Source: Macrococcoides bohemicum (GTDB lineage: Bacteria > Bacillota > Bacilli > Staphylococcales > Staphylococcaceae). From it: DNA of 64,000 bases. The stretch lies in NCBI RefSeq assembly GCF_042658685.1, contig NZ_JBHSQY010000031.1; one strand, 5' to 3'. Below, one piece after another: positions 8,172-16,610 of this stretch. The notes beneath the pieces were generated by a model. It did not search any database, was not told where the DNA came from, and worked only from the letters and a program-made list of their open reading frames with translations. A program made the position numbers and the translations under genes. Numbering within the stretch: the stretch's first letter is position 1; each line of letters opens with the position of its first letter.

Positions 8172-9206
8172 ATGAAAATATTTTTAACGGGCGCAACCGG
8201 ATTTGTCGGCGCTCAACTAATCGATAATTTGCTTTACAATAAAGACTATGAACTTTATGTTCTGTACCGCGATGAACATCGTAAAAATAAACTTATTACA
8301 GAAGACAATAAAGACAGATTACATTTTATTAAAGGTGATATTACTGCAGAAGATTTTGGTGTAGATAACGATACGATTTCGCTTCTTCCAGCTATGGATT
8401 ATTTCTATCATCTAGCGGCACTCGTAAAATTTGATGAAGATTTAAGAGAAGATTTATTTAAGATTAATTATGAAGGTACTCAGCATGCATTAGCATTTGC
8501 TGAAAAAATCAATACGAAACATTTCCTATATGTATCCACAGCTTATACTGTGGGTATGCTTGAAGATGCAAAAGAAGTATTACATGATATCAACGCTGAA
8601 ACAAATAATCCATATGAAGAAAGTAAAGTGAAAGCTGAACATTTAGTTGCTGCTTCAAAAATGAAGACGTCTATTTTAAGACCTGCAATTATCATCGGAG
8701 ATTCAGTTACAGGTGAAGCGGACTCTAAGTTTACAATGTACGGCTTTATGAAAGCATTGAAAGTCTTTAAACGCAAGATGGATCGTAATCCAGAAAGCGA
8801 TAAGCATACATATAGATTATTTGCAGATAATAACTGTACATCTAACTTAGTTCCAGTGGATTACGTTGTACGTGTTTTGACACGCGCAATACCAAACGCC
8901 GAAGATAAGAAAATTTATCATATCACAAACAACGAACCACCCGAAAACTTAGCAATACTAGAAATCATCAAAAAGTATTTAAACTTCAATCAGTTGACTG
9001 TTGCACCTACGAGTGAACAACATACGATGAACGACCAGGAAGCTATCCTGAATGGTTATATCGAAGTATTCGAACCTTATTTTAAAAAATCAATTACTTT
9101 TGATGAAACAAATACAAAAGCAATGCTTGATAAAACAGGAGAACATACACTGACCCTTACGACAGCACAACTCGACCATATCATAGAAGTATTCTTTAAA
9201 TCATAA
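8172..9206 (+). CDS. Extended short-chain dehydrogenase/NAD-dependent epimerase family protein
   Basis: This Rossmann-fold protein of 344 residues opens with the dinucleotide-binding motif GATGFVG (residues 7-13). The catalytic Tyr-x3-Lys appears as YEESK, preceded by the serine-bearing segment LYVSTAYTVG. The overall layout is that of extended SDR proteins, with a substrate-binding C-terminal part. Similar staphylococcal proteins are annotated only as NAD-dependent epimerase or male-sterility-like reductases. The gene stands alone between the MFS gene and a convergent desaturase. The substrate, sugar nucleotide or fatty acyl chain, cannot be decided. The adjacent desaturase makes a lipid role tempting but unproven. 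Confidence 0.8.
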   Translation: MKIFLTGATGFVGAQLIDNLLYNKDYELYVLYRDEHRKNKLITEDNKDRLHFIKGDITAEDFGVDNDTISLLPAMDYFYHLAALVKFDEDLREDLFKINYEGTQHALAFAEKINTKHFLYVSTAYTVGMLEDAKEVLHDINAETNNPYEESKVKAEHLVAASKMKTSILRPAIIIGDSVTGEADSKFTMYGFMKALKVFKRKMDRNPESDKHTYRLFADNNCTSNLVPVDYVVRVLTRAIPNAEDKKIYHITNNEPPENLAILEIIKKYLNFNQLTVAPTSEQHTMNDQEAILNGYIEVFEPYFKKSITFDETNTKAMLDKTGEHTLTLTTAQLDHIIEVFFKS

Positions 9207-9237
9207 AAAGGATTCGGACAAATGTCCAAATCCTTTT
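9207..9237. terminator. Bidirectional terminator between the SDR and desaturase genes
   Basis: Arms GGATTCGGACA and TGTCCAAATCC (9210-9233, one mismatch) with T-runs on both strands serve the convergent genes. Confidence 0.85.
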
Positions 9238-9264
9238 TTCATTTTTATTAACATGTTAGTTACA

Positions 9265-10278
9265 TTATATCACTTTTTTATTTGCATAGTTTTGATAATA
9301 CTCTTTGAAAGTGATAAACACTTTCTTTTTCTCATCATATAACTTATATCGTATTGATTCTAAGCTTCTCTTTAAAGTAATCGTTGTTGCATGCTGTAAA
9401 GGCGGCGTTTCTTCATGTGCTTTCTCTAAGTAATAGTTTGGAATTCTCGGACTTAAGTGATGCACGTGATGGAAACCAATATTTCCTGTTAACCACTGTA
9501 ACAATTTCGGTAGCTTATAATATGAACTACCTTCAACAGCAGCTTTTACATAATCCCATTCTGAATTTTCTTCAAAATAAGACTCTTCAAAGGTATGCTG
9601 AATATAGAACATCCAAATCCCAAGCATTCCTCCGACAAACATTACTGGAATAAATACTGCAGCAAACATTCCCAAACCGAAGAAATAAATAATCGCTCCA
9701 TATACTACAATGATTGCTATATTATGCAACCATGTGTTGATCTTTTCTTTTTGCCTTGCATCTTTACGATTAAATCGATTTGAAATAAGCAATAAATAAA
9801 TCGGACCAATTACAAACATTACAAACGGATTTCGATATATGCGATAAGCAAGTTGTGTCTTCTTATCAGCAGCTTCGTATTCTTCAATTGTCATCATCCA
9901 AATATCACCGACACCTTTTTTATCTAAATTCCCACTCGTAGCGTGGTGAATATTATGTTCTCTGCGCCATTGCTGATATGGAAATAACGTTAAAAATCCT
10001 GTAAAATTTCCTAAACGATCATTCCACTTTTTGTTCTTAAAAAACGAACCATGGCAACAATCATGAAAAATAATGAAACTACGTACTAAAAAGAACGCCC
10101 CAACTACACCAAGTGCAATTGAAATCAATGGTGAAACCTGATACGCAAACATGCCTAAAATGATACATAGTAAATAAGGTACGAGCGTATTAAAAATTTG
10201 TATGATACTCAACTGAAATTCAGATTTCTCATACGGCTTTACTGCTTTTCTTAACATTAACTTTTTATCCCTTTCCAT
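9265..10278 (-). CDS. Membrane fatty acid desaturase
   Basis: The 337-residue membrane protein has the three histidine boxes of acyl-lipid desaturases: HDCCH (in FHDCCHGSFF), HNIHH (in RREHNIHHATSG) and HHVHH (in IGFHHVHHLSPRIP). The boxes bind the di-iron centre. Hydrophobic helices precede box 1 and lie between boxes 2 and 3. It is similar in size to Bacillus Des (about 350 residues), which introduces a double bond into membrane phospholipid acyl chains in the cold. Most Staphylococcus species make no unsaturated fatty acids, so this gene is informative about the genus. The ATG has GAGGTGAC upstream. No DesKR-type regulator is adjacent. Confidence 0.9.
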   Translation of the reverse strand: MERDKKLMLRKAVKPYEKSEFQLSIIQIFNTLVPYLLCIILGMFAYQVSPLISIALGVVGAFFLVRSFIIFHDCCHGSFFKNKKWNDRLGNFTGFLTLFPYQQWRREHNIHHATSGNLDKKGVGDIWMMTIEEYEAADKKTQLAYRIYRNPFVMFVIGPIYLLLISNRFNRKDARQKEKINTWLHNIAIIVVYGAIIYFFGLGMFAAVFIPVMFVGGMLGIWMFYIQHTFEESYFEENSEWDYVKAAVEGSSYYKLPKLLQWLTGNIGFHHVHHLSPRIPNYYLEKAHEETPPLQHATTITLKRSLESIRYKLYDEKKKVFITFKEYYQNYANKKVI

Positions 10279-10382
10279 AGGTCACCTCTAAATAAAATAA
10301 TAATGAAGCCAGTATTCCCTAATCAGTTACAAAAAGTCTTTATTCAACTATTATAAACGTTTAATCCAAATAATAAAACACA

Positions 10383-10424
10383 AAAAATAGCACCTAGTCT
10401 TAAAAACAGACCAAATGCTATTTT
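10383..10424 (-). terminator. Intrinsic terminator downstream of moaA
   Basis: On the minus strand ATAGCATTTGGTCT pairs over 14 positions with AGACTAGGTGCTAT (three G-U pairs), with a 7-9 base loop and a T-run. It separates the moeA-moaA operon from the desaturase promoter. The rest of this 224-base gap shows no gene. Confidence 0.8.
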
Positions 10425-10502
10425 ACTATTATTTATCATTATATGAACACGATACAATCAGTTTACATATTATTTTATTATTATATTTATATAACAATAA
10501 AA

Positions 10503-11513
10503 TTATCCGCCGATATAATTCATATTGATTTTTTTCCTTTTTCTATTTTTCACAGTTTCTTCAGTGCGTTCATCTGAATAACGATCACTACGATTGTTCC
10601 AAAGTTTGGTAAGCTTTGCTTCAAGTGCTTCATCGCTTACACCGCTTCTCATAAATGATTTGATATCATAACCATCTGTCGCAAAAAGACAACCGAATAT
10701 CTTACCGTCAGAACTTAAACGTGCACGCGTACAACTTGAGCAAAACGACTCAGAAACACTCGTGATAAATCCAAGTTTTGCACCATTATCATGCGTATAA
10801 TACTTTGCCACTTCACCGAAATACTTCGGGGCTTCGGGTTGAATGTCAAATGCTTTGGAAATGGCTTCAATCATTTCTTTTTTAGAGATAACTTTATCAA
10901 AATTCCAGCCATTATCATTACCCACATCCATAAATTCAATGAAACGTAACGTAATTTTCTTATCTTTAAAATATTGCACCATCGGTATCATCTGATCATC
11001 ATTTAAACCTTTTTGGATAACCATATTCATCTTCACTTTCAGACCGATAGATACTGCATAATCAATTTGTTCTAAAATTTGGTTAGCCTTAATACCACGC
11101 CCATTGATTGCTTCAAATGATTCATCCAACGCGTCAAGCGATACATTAATACGACGTAATCCAGCATCATATAATGCCTGCCCATGTTTCTTTAATAGTA
11201 GGCCATTTGTAGTCAAACCAATATCTTCAATGCCTTCAATATTATTAAGTTCAGCAATAAGCGTCGGCAAATCACGTCGTAGTAAAGGTTCACCACCTGT
11301 GATTCGAATCTTTTTTACACCTAACTTAGCATAAATTTTTGCCAACCTCACAAGTTCTCCAAATGAAAGCAACTCATCTTTCGGTAAGAAGACATAATCA
11401 TCTCCGAATATTTCTTTCGGCATACAATATGTGCATCTAAAATTACAACGGTCCGTTACTGAAATTCTAAGGTCGCGGATCGGACGTCCTAATTTATCTG
11501 TTATTTGCCCCAT
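10503..11513 (-). CDS. moaA: GTP 3',8-cyclase (molybdenum cofactor biosynthesis protein A)
   Basis: A 336-residue radical-SAM enzyme. The N-terminal cluster is CNFRCTYC (CxxxCxxC), the second [4Fe-4S] site that binds GTP is CSSCTRARLSSDGKIFGC, and the protein ends in the GG motif (NMNYIGG) needed for catalysis. It converts GTP to 3',8-cyclo-GTP, the first step to the pterin of the molybdenum cofactor. A GTG at 11522 overlaps the ribosome-binding site AAGGAG, so the ATG at 11513, eight bases downstream of that site, was chosen; this also fits S. aureus MoaA length. It is the last gene of moeA-mobB-moaE-moaD-mobA-moaA, overlapping mobA by 20 bases. Confidence 0.96.
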   Translation of the reverse strand: MGQITDKLGRPIRDLRISVTDRCNFRCTYCMPKEIFGDDYVFLPKDELLSFGELVRLAKIYAKLGVKKIRITGGEPLLRRDLPTLIAELNNIEGIEDIGLTTNGLLLKKHGQALYDAGLRRINVSLDALDESFEAINGRGIKANQILEQIDYAVSIGLKVKMNMVIQKGLNDDQMIPMVQYFKDKKITLRFIEFMDVGNDNGWNFDKVISKKEMIEAISKAFDIQPEAPKYFGEVAKYYTHDNGAKLGFITSVSESFCSSCTRARLSSDGKIFGCLFATDGYDIKSFMRSGVSDEALEAKLTKLWNNRSDRYSDERTEETVKNRKRKKINMNYIGG

Positions 11514-12126
11514 AATATCCACTCCTTAATTTTAGGACACGTTTTAAATCTTCTTTTGTATTGATATTTTCATACCAAAATGGTGTACTGTTAATACGAT
11601 TGATATGAATTAATTTCGCATTTTGCTGCGTCAATTCTTTTAATGCAAGTCGTCCTGCATCAAGCGATTCTTTTACGCTTGGTAATAACGCATAGCGATA
11701 TACAGCAATCGTTCTGTGTATTTGCTCATTATCTTGATATAAGATGACATTTGATCTATGGTGTATTCCTGCCATCTCAATCAGGTAACGAATCGCGACT
11801 GAAGTAACAAAAGGTGTGTCAACAGAAATTACACAATAGTCTTCATTTGGAATTGCATGCATTACAGCATAAATGCCTGATAATGGTCCACATTCTTTAT
11901 AAGATACTTCATCAACAATTACTTCAATTTCAAGCTTACGCATCTTTATATCATCTATAAAATATTGCGATAACATCTTATTTGAACTTAGTACAATTCG
12001 CTCTATACCACTTTCAATCATTGCTTGATAAACATGTACATAAAATGGTTTCTCATCGAGTGGATATAGCGATTTATGACTTCCAAAACGAGAAGATTTA
12101 CCCCCCGCAAGTATTACACCTATCAT
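11494..12126 (-). CDS. mobA: Molybdenum cofactor guanylyltransferase
   Basis: A 210-residue nucleotidyltransferase with the N-terminal GTP-binding signature ILAGGKSSRFGSHKS. It attaches GMP to molybdopterin to give the MGD form used by NarG. The gene abuts moaD, whose stop ends at 12127, and overlaps moaA, so translation is probably coupled. Supply of MGD matches the nitrate reductase genes nearby, the only molybdoenzyme seen in the window. Confidence 0.95.
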   Translation of the reverse strand: MIGVILAGGKSSRFGSHKSLYPLDEKPFYVHVYQAMIESGIERIVLSSNKMLSQYFIDDIKMRKLEIEVIVDEVSYKECGPLSGIYAVMHAIPNEDYCVISVDTPFVTSVAIRYLIEMAGIHHRSNVILYQDNEQIHRTIAVYRYALLPSVKESLDAGRLALKELTQQNAKLIHINRINSTPFWYENINTKEDLKRVLKLRSGYYGANNR

Positions 12127-12360
12127 CTAACCACCACTTACCGGGGGAATGAGTGCAACAATATCGTTATTTTGAATCATTTCGTCATCCTTGACAAATT
12201 CCTCATTCACAGCTATTTGATAGCTTTCACCTTGAATGTTTGGGTATGTCTTTCCTAAGTGTGCTTTCAAGTCATTTACTGAAATAGGCTCAGTGAATGT
12301 AAACTCATCCTGAGAGCGATTCACTTTAGCTTTAATATGTGCAAAATATAATATTTTCAT
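12127..12360 (-). CDS. moaD: Molybdopterin synthase sulfur carrier subunit
   Basis: A 77-residue ubiquitin-fold protein ending in the required Gly-Gly (IPPVSGG). The C-terminal glycine is adenylated by MoeB and thiocarboxylated, then donates sulfur to cyclic pyranopterin monophosphate within the MoaD-MoaE complex. It lies between moaE and mobA with almost no spacing. Confidence 0.95.
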   Translation of the reverse strand: MKILYFAHIKAKVNRSQDEFTFTEPISVNDLKAHLGKTYPNIQGESYQIAVNEEFVKDDEMIQNNDIVALIPPVSGG

Positions 12361-12365
12361 TTATA

Positions 12366-12806
12366 TCACCCTTTGTAATTTGGATGGTATCCGCGTTGGC
12401 CACCAATCCATTCTTCTCCGTCTTCCCAAATTTCTTTTTTCCAGATCGGGACGACTTCTTTTATACGTTCGATTGCGTATTCATTCGCAGCATAACTATC
12501 TTTACGATGCGGACTAGACACACAGATTACAACGGCAATTTCTGATACTTGTAAATTTCCGATGCGATGCGCAATACTTACAATTGTTCCTGGCCATTTC
12601 TCATTAATTTCTTTACCGATTTGTGCGAGCTTTTTCTCAGCCATCGGAATATATGCTTCATACTCTAAATACTCTGTTTTAATCCCTTGTGTCCATTCAC
12701 GGACAATACCTGTAAATACACAAACTGCACCTTGATGCGGTGTTACAGTCATCTTCCTATAATGCTCAACATCGATTGGCATCGTTACAACTTCAAATTG
12801 TTTCAC
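12366..12806 (-). CDS. moaE: Molybdopterin synthase catalytic subunit
   Basis: A 146-residue MoaE with the conserved segments VFTGIVREW, LEYEAYIPMAEKKL, SSPHRKDSYAANEYAIERIK and the lysine-rich PIWKKE. It transfers sulfur from MoaD thiocarboxylate to the pterin. An ATG at 12815 lies directly on the GGGTGG ribosome-binding site. The GTG at 12806, nine bases downstream, gives an N-terminus (MKQFEVV) like that of S. aureus MoaE and was preferred. Its 5' end overlaps mobB. Confidence 0.94.
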   Translation of the reverse strand: MKQFEVVTMPIDVEHYRKMTVTPHQGAVCVFTGIVREWTQGIKTEYLEYEAYIPMAEKKLAQIGKEINEKWPGTIVSIAHRIGNLQVSEIAVVICVSSPHRKDSYAANEYAIERIKEVVPIWKKEIWEDGEEWIGGQRGYHPNYKG

Positions 12807-13296
12807 GTGTATCATCCACCCATTTGTTTATAAATGTCTTAATCATTGTAGTGCATTCCCGTTGATCTTTTGAAGTATCAACCATTAAATTTATATTGTT
12901 TAATCTTTTTAAATCATACTCATCTTCAGTCGATTTAAATAATACTATTTTATCATAATTTGCCTGCTTATAACCTTCTATAAGAATTACATCCGGATGA
13001 GAGGTTACCTCGTGCTGAATAATATCGTCTAAATTATTCAGTGCATCTTTATCTTCTTGTTTGATCAGCTTGTGTATATACTGATAACCTTGTACAATGC
13101 TCTCATCAGCACCACTTTCCATATAAGTAATGTGATCACGTGATTTAGGTATATCAATTTCGTCACCATTTTTGTCCCCGTGATGTTTAATAACAGCAAC
13201 TGATAATCCTTTAGCCTTTAATAAACGAATCATTGTATTCATAATTGTTGTCTTGCCACTTTTTTTATATCCTACTACTTGTAATATTTTTACCAT
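12793..13296 (-). CDS. mobB: Molybdopterin-guanine dinucleotide biosynthesis adapter protein
   Basis: A 167-residue P-loop protein with Walker A GYKKSGKTT at residues 9-17 and a second conserved HHGD segment. MobB binds GTP and MobA and is thought to aid MGD formation; it is not strictly essential in E. coli. It overlaps moeA by 7 bases and moaE by 14, consistent with a single tightly coupled operon. Confidence 0.93.
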   Translation of the reverse strand: MVKILQVVGYKKSGKTTIMNTMIRLLKAKGLSVAVIKHHGDKNGDEIDIPKSRDHITYMESGADESIVQGYQYIHKLIKQEDKDALNNLDDIIQHEVTSHPDVILIEGYKQANYDKIVLFKSTEDEYDLKRLNNINLMVDTSKDQRECTTMIKTFINKWVDDTRETI

Positions 13297-14537
13297 GGGA
13301 CACCGTCTGAAGGCGACAATCTATTTACCAATACATCAACTGTATCCCCTGTCACAAATCCTCTCGTACCACCTGGCAGCACAATCATACTATTGCTCGT
13401 AGCAATCGCTATTACAGCATTACTTTTATTAAATCCGCTAGGTTTTACAGTCATCGTTCTATAGTCTAGATCCGCACGAATAAAACGCGTGAAAGGGTTA
13501 GCTTTCGTAAAATCTTCGGATAATACAGCTTTTACAAATGTTGGATAGACATCTCTTTCACCCATCATCGTTCGTAACACTGGACGTGTATATAATTCAA
13601 ATCCTGTATAGCACGCGCTTGGATTGCCCGATAATCCAAATAAAAATTTATTTTCTTTTACAGAAACTGTCGTTACACTACCTGGGCGCATCGCAATTTT
13701 ATTGAATAATACTTCAGCTGCTAAGTCCTTATAAATTTGCGGCATATAATCAAAGTCGCCGACACTTACGCCACCAGTAGTAATAACGATATCATGCTTT
13801 TGATATGCATCATGCACCGCTTTAAAAAGCGTTTCGTAATCATCCGCTTTGACATGATAATTCAGGACGTCGATATTCATATCTTTACATAGTCCCATAA
13901 TCATCGGGCCGTTTGAGTTTCTTATTTTTCCAGGTGATAACGCTTCATCGATATCAACAAGCTCACTTCCTGTTGCGATGATTGCAACTGATGGCTTTTT
14001 ATATACTTTCACTGTTGCATAAGAAAAGGTTGCAAGTACCGCAATCACTCCAGCATTGATGAACGTACCTCGCTCGAGGATTGTATCACCTTTTTTGCAT
14101 TCTTCACCCTGGAATGAAATGTTCTCACCACTTGTAAATGGCTTTCTTAGTGTAAACCCATCATCTGTAACTACAGTTTGTTCAAGCATTACAACTGCAT
14201 CAGCACCTGCAGGAATTTCAGCACCTGTCATAATGCGCACTGCTTCATTTTCTTTAAGTGCCTTCTCACTTACACTACCAGCCCCAATATGGTCAACTAC
14301 TTTAAAAGCGATGCGGTTGTCTCCGCTCGCTCCAGCACTTGCTTCACTACGAATAGCGAAACCGTCATATGGAGACTTATTAAACATCGGGATATCATAA
14401 GTAGCGATGATATCCTCTGCTAAAACATAATTTAAACTTTCAAGATAATTAATTTCTATAACTTCTTTTTGCTTGGCATATTTGATACATTTCTCAATCG
14501 CTTCACTAACAGGTATTGGTGTCCTTTTCTCTAACAT
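13290..14537 (-). CDS. moeA: Molybdopterin molybdenumtransferase
   Basis: A 415-residue MoeA, the usual length. Conserved blocks include NKSPYDGFAIRS, IMTGAEIPAGADAVVMLEQT, IATGSELV, ITTGGVSVGDFDYM and LFGLSGNPSACYTGF. It inserts molybdate into adenylylated molybdopterin. As first gene of the six-gene minus-strand operon its promoter lies in the 65-base gap shared with divergent moaC. Confidence 0.96.
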   Translation of the reverse strand: MLEKRTPIPVSEAIEKCIKYAKQKEVIEINYLESLNYVLAEDIIATYDIPMFNKSPYDGFAIRSEASAGASGDNRIAFKVVDHIGAGSVSEKALKENEAVRIMTGAEIPAGADAVVMLEQTVVTDDGFTLRKPFTSGENISFQGEECKKGDTILERGTFINAGVIAVLATFSYATVKVYKKPSVAIIATGSELVDIDEALSPGKIRNSNGPMIMGLCKDMNIDVLNYHVKADDYETLFKAVHDAYQKHDIVITTGGVSVGDFDYMPQIYKDLAAEVLFNKIAMRPGSVTTVSVKENKFLFGLSGNPSACYTGFELYTRPVLRTMMGERDVYPTFVKAVLSEDFTKANPFTRFIRADLDYRTMTVKPSGFNKSNAVIAIATSNSMIVLPGGTRGFVTGDTVDVLVNRLSPSDGVPW

Positions 14538-14602
14538 ATATATCCTCCCGCTCTAAAATTGTAGTATTATAAATATAATTATATAAGAAAGGAAGTAATT
14601 CG

Positions 14603-15079
14603 ATGAGCGAATTGACTCACTTTAATGAACAAGGTAGAGCTAAGATGGTAGATGTTTCAGACAAACAAATTTCTACGCGCACTGCTGTCGCTAAAAGTTC
14701 AATCAAAGTAAATGAAATCATTTACGAACAGATCATCAACCATACTAATAAAAAAGGCGATGTGCTTGGTGTTGCACAAGTTGCAGGCATTATGGCCGCC
14801 AAAAACACCGCACAAATTATTCCAATGTGTCATCCGCTTAATTTGAGCGGCATCGATATTGCATTTGAATGGGATACAACAGATGGTTACGAAATACTGA
14901 TTACTTGCACCGTTAAAACAACCGGTCAGACTGGTGTAGAAATGGAAGCATTAACTGGAGCAAGCGCCACAGCGTTGACAATCTATGATATGACTAAAGC
15001 TGTTGATAAAAGCATGATTATCGGTCCAACATATTTAGAGTCAAAATCCGGTGGAAAAAATGGCGATTTTAACCGTTAA
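14603..15079 (+). CDS. moaC: Cyclic pyranopterin monophosphate synthase
   Basis: A 158-residue MoaC, with the active-site segments MCHPLNLSGIDI and TGQTGVEMEALTGASATALTIYDMTKAVD. It converts the MoaA product 3',8-cyclo-GTP to cyclic pyranopterin monophosphate. It is transcribed alone and divergently from moeA, behind GAAAGGAAG. Its stop codon directly abuts the convergent moaB stop with no base between them. Confidence 0.96.
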   Translation: MSELTHFNEQGRAKMVDVSDKQISTRTAVAKSSIKVNEIIYEQIINHTNKKGDVLGVAQVAGIMAAKNTAQIIPMCHPLNLSGIDIAFEWDTTDGYEILITCTVKTTGQTGVEMEALTGASATALTIYDMTKAVDKSMIIGPTYLESKSGGKNGDFNR

Positions 15080-15586
15080 TTATTTTGTAAGCTCATGCAC
15101 AATATGATGAATCTGTTGTGTAATGAGCTTTTTCATCGCTAAATTTACCGCACCAACTGAACCAGGAATTGAGAAGATGACCGTGTTATCTTTCGTGCCA
15201 CAAATCGCACGTGAAAGAATCGCACGCGGTCCTACATCTTCTGTATAACTTAAAAATCTAAAAATTTCTCCGAACCCTTCCATTTCCTTATCGATGACTG
15301 ATTTCACTACTTCAATCGTCACATCGCGCTTCGCAACTCCCGTCCCGCCTGTTGTAATAATCGCATCTACCTTCTCGTGTAAAAGATGTTGAATCACCTT
15401 TCGAATTTCAGCCTGATCATCTTTTACGATTGAATAGTGTGCTTTATCGACAGAAATATTTATATCAGCTAGATGTTTAATTACTGCCTTTCCCCCTTTA
15501 TCCGTCTCATAGACACGTGTATCACTTACTGTAATTACACCTACTTTTAACTGTTTACGCTCGATATTTTCATGTTCGTTATACAT
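15080..15586 (-). CDS. moaB: MoaB/MogA-family molybdopterin adenylyltransferase
   Basis: A 168-residue protein with the molybdopterin-binding motifs ITTGGTGVAKRDVT and SIPGSVGAVNLAM. In organisms without MogA the MoaB paralogue is thought to adenylylate molybdopterin before MoeA acts. The frame is open to 15634, but that start would lie inside moeB. The ATG at 15586 has a textbook AGGAGG seven bases upstream and gives the length of S. aureus MoaB. Last gene of narT-moeB-moaB. Confidence 0.93.
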   Translation of the reverse strand: MYNEHENIERKQLKVGVITVSDTRVYETDKGGKAVIKHLADINISVDKAHYSIVKDDQAEIRKVIQHLLHEKVDAIITTGGTGVAKRDVTIEVVKSVIDKEMEGFGEIFRFLSYTEDVGPRAILSRAICGTKDNTVIFSIPGSVGAVNLAMKKLITQQIHHIVHELTK

Positions 15587-15596
15587 TGATATCCTC

Positions 15597-16592
15597 CTAT
15601 CCAAATAATTGATTATAGATTTTTTTGGCTTCATTGACTGTCTTCACTTTATGAATTAACAATCTGCCACCCTTAAACCATATCATAGGTCGATCCATAA
15701 ACTTAAACCTTATAAAATAAGGATTTACATTAAACACAATATTTTGTTCTTTTAAATGACGAATAAGTTCCTCTTCATTGAAGTTTAACGTCATAAATTG
15801 CACTGTATCTCGCCCGCAAAGCATCGTCTCTGTTTGCTTAAACAATAGATTAGGAAAGGTCTTATTTTTACCACATGTTATACAGCTTTCATCAAACATT
15901 TTAGAAAATTTCAAAGCTGTGTGATCCATCTGCCATACATCACCGAATATGAGTTTTGCATCAAATGATGTTTTACTTAAAATTTTCATACAATACATCA
16001 TTTGATAGCTTGTCGCAAGATTAACTGCAGGCTCTATAATTCCTACAGTGTCACATGTTCTATTCATTACAGGAAGTATGCCCATTACACAGTTAAAGCA
16101 TGGTGTTACACCTGGAATAAACGGACAAGCGACATATGTTGATTCAACACATGCACCATAAATCCACGGTATATTATATTTATAACTAAAATCATTGATA
16201 ACTAATCGTGTTTCAAAGTTATCTGTCGCATCTAATATACAATCACATTGCAAAAACGCCGCTTCAAGAAGCGACGCATCACAATGTGCTATATAAGTTT
16301 CAAGTTCTAAATCACTGCGTATACTCTTTAGTTCTCGTTCACATGCCACAACTTTAGGCGTGCTCAGTTCAGCATCTGATTCTTTAAAAAGTGATTGACG
16401 TTGCAAATTTGAAACTTCGACATAGTCACGATCGACGATAACAATTTTTTTTACGCCACTTCTAGCAATAGATTCTGCTAAGTGTGTGCCTAATGCGCCG
16501 CACCCAACAATACCAACTGTAGCATTTTCAATGAATGATTGACCACTTTCACCAATCCCGTAAAACTTTATTTGTCTATCGTATCTTGTCAT
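15597..16592 (-). CDS. moeB: Molybdopterin synthase sulfurylase (MoaD adenylyltransferase)
   Basis: An E1-like enzyme of 331 residues with the ATP-binding GIVGCGALGTHLAESIARSG and the DRDYVEVSNLQRQSLF segment. Two zinc CxxC pairs are visible (CFNCV and CITCG). The C-terminal domain resembles a rhodanese remnant. It adenylates the C-terminus of MoaD. The window holds a paralogue, thiF, for ThiS; the assignments follow operon context, since this gene lies with narT and moaB. Confidence 0.92.
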   Translation of the reverse strand: MTRYDRQIKFYGIGESGQSFIENATVGIVGCGALGTHLAESIARSGVKKIVIVDRDYVEVSNLQRQSLFKESDAELSTPKVVACERELKSIRSDLELETYIAHCDASLLEAAFLQCDCILDATDNFETRLVINDFSYKYNIPWIYGACVESTYVACPFIPGVTPCFNCVMGILPVMNRTCDTVGIIEPAVNLATSYQMMYCMKILSKTSFDAKLIFGDVWQMDHTALKFSKMFDESCITCGKNKTFPNLLFKQTETMLCGRDTVQFMTLNFNEEELIRHLKEQNIVFNVNPYFIRFKFMDRPMIWFKGGRLLIHKVKTVNEAKKIYNQLFG

Positions 16593-16610
16593 TACTACCC
16601 CTCAATTCAG

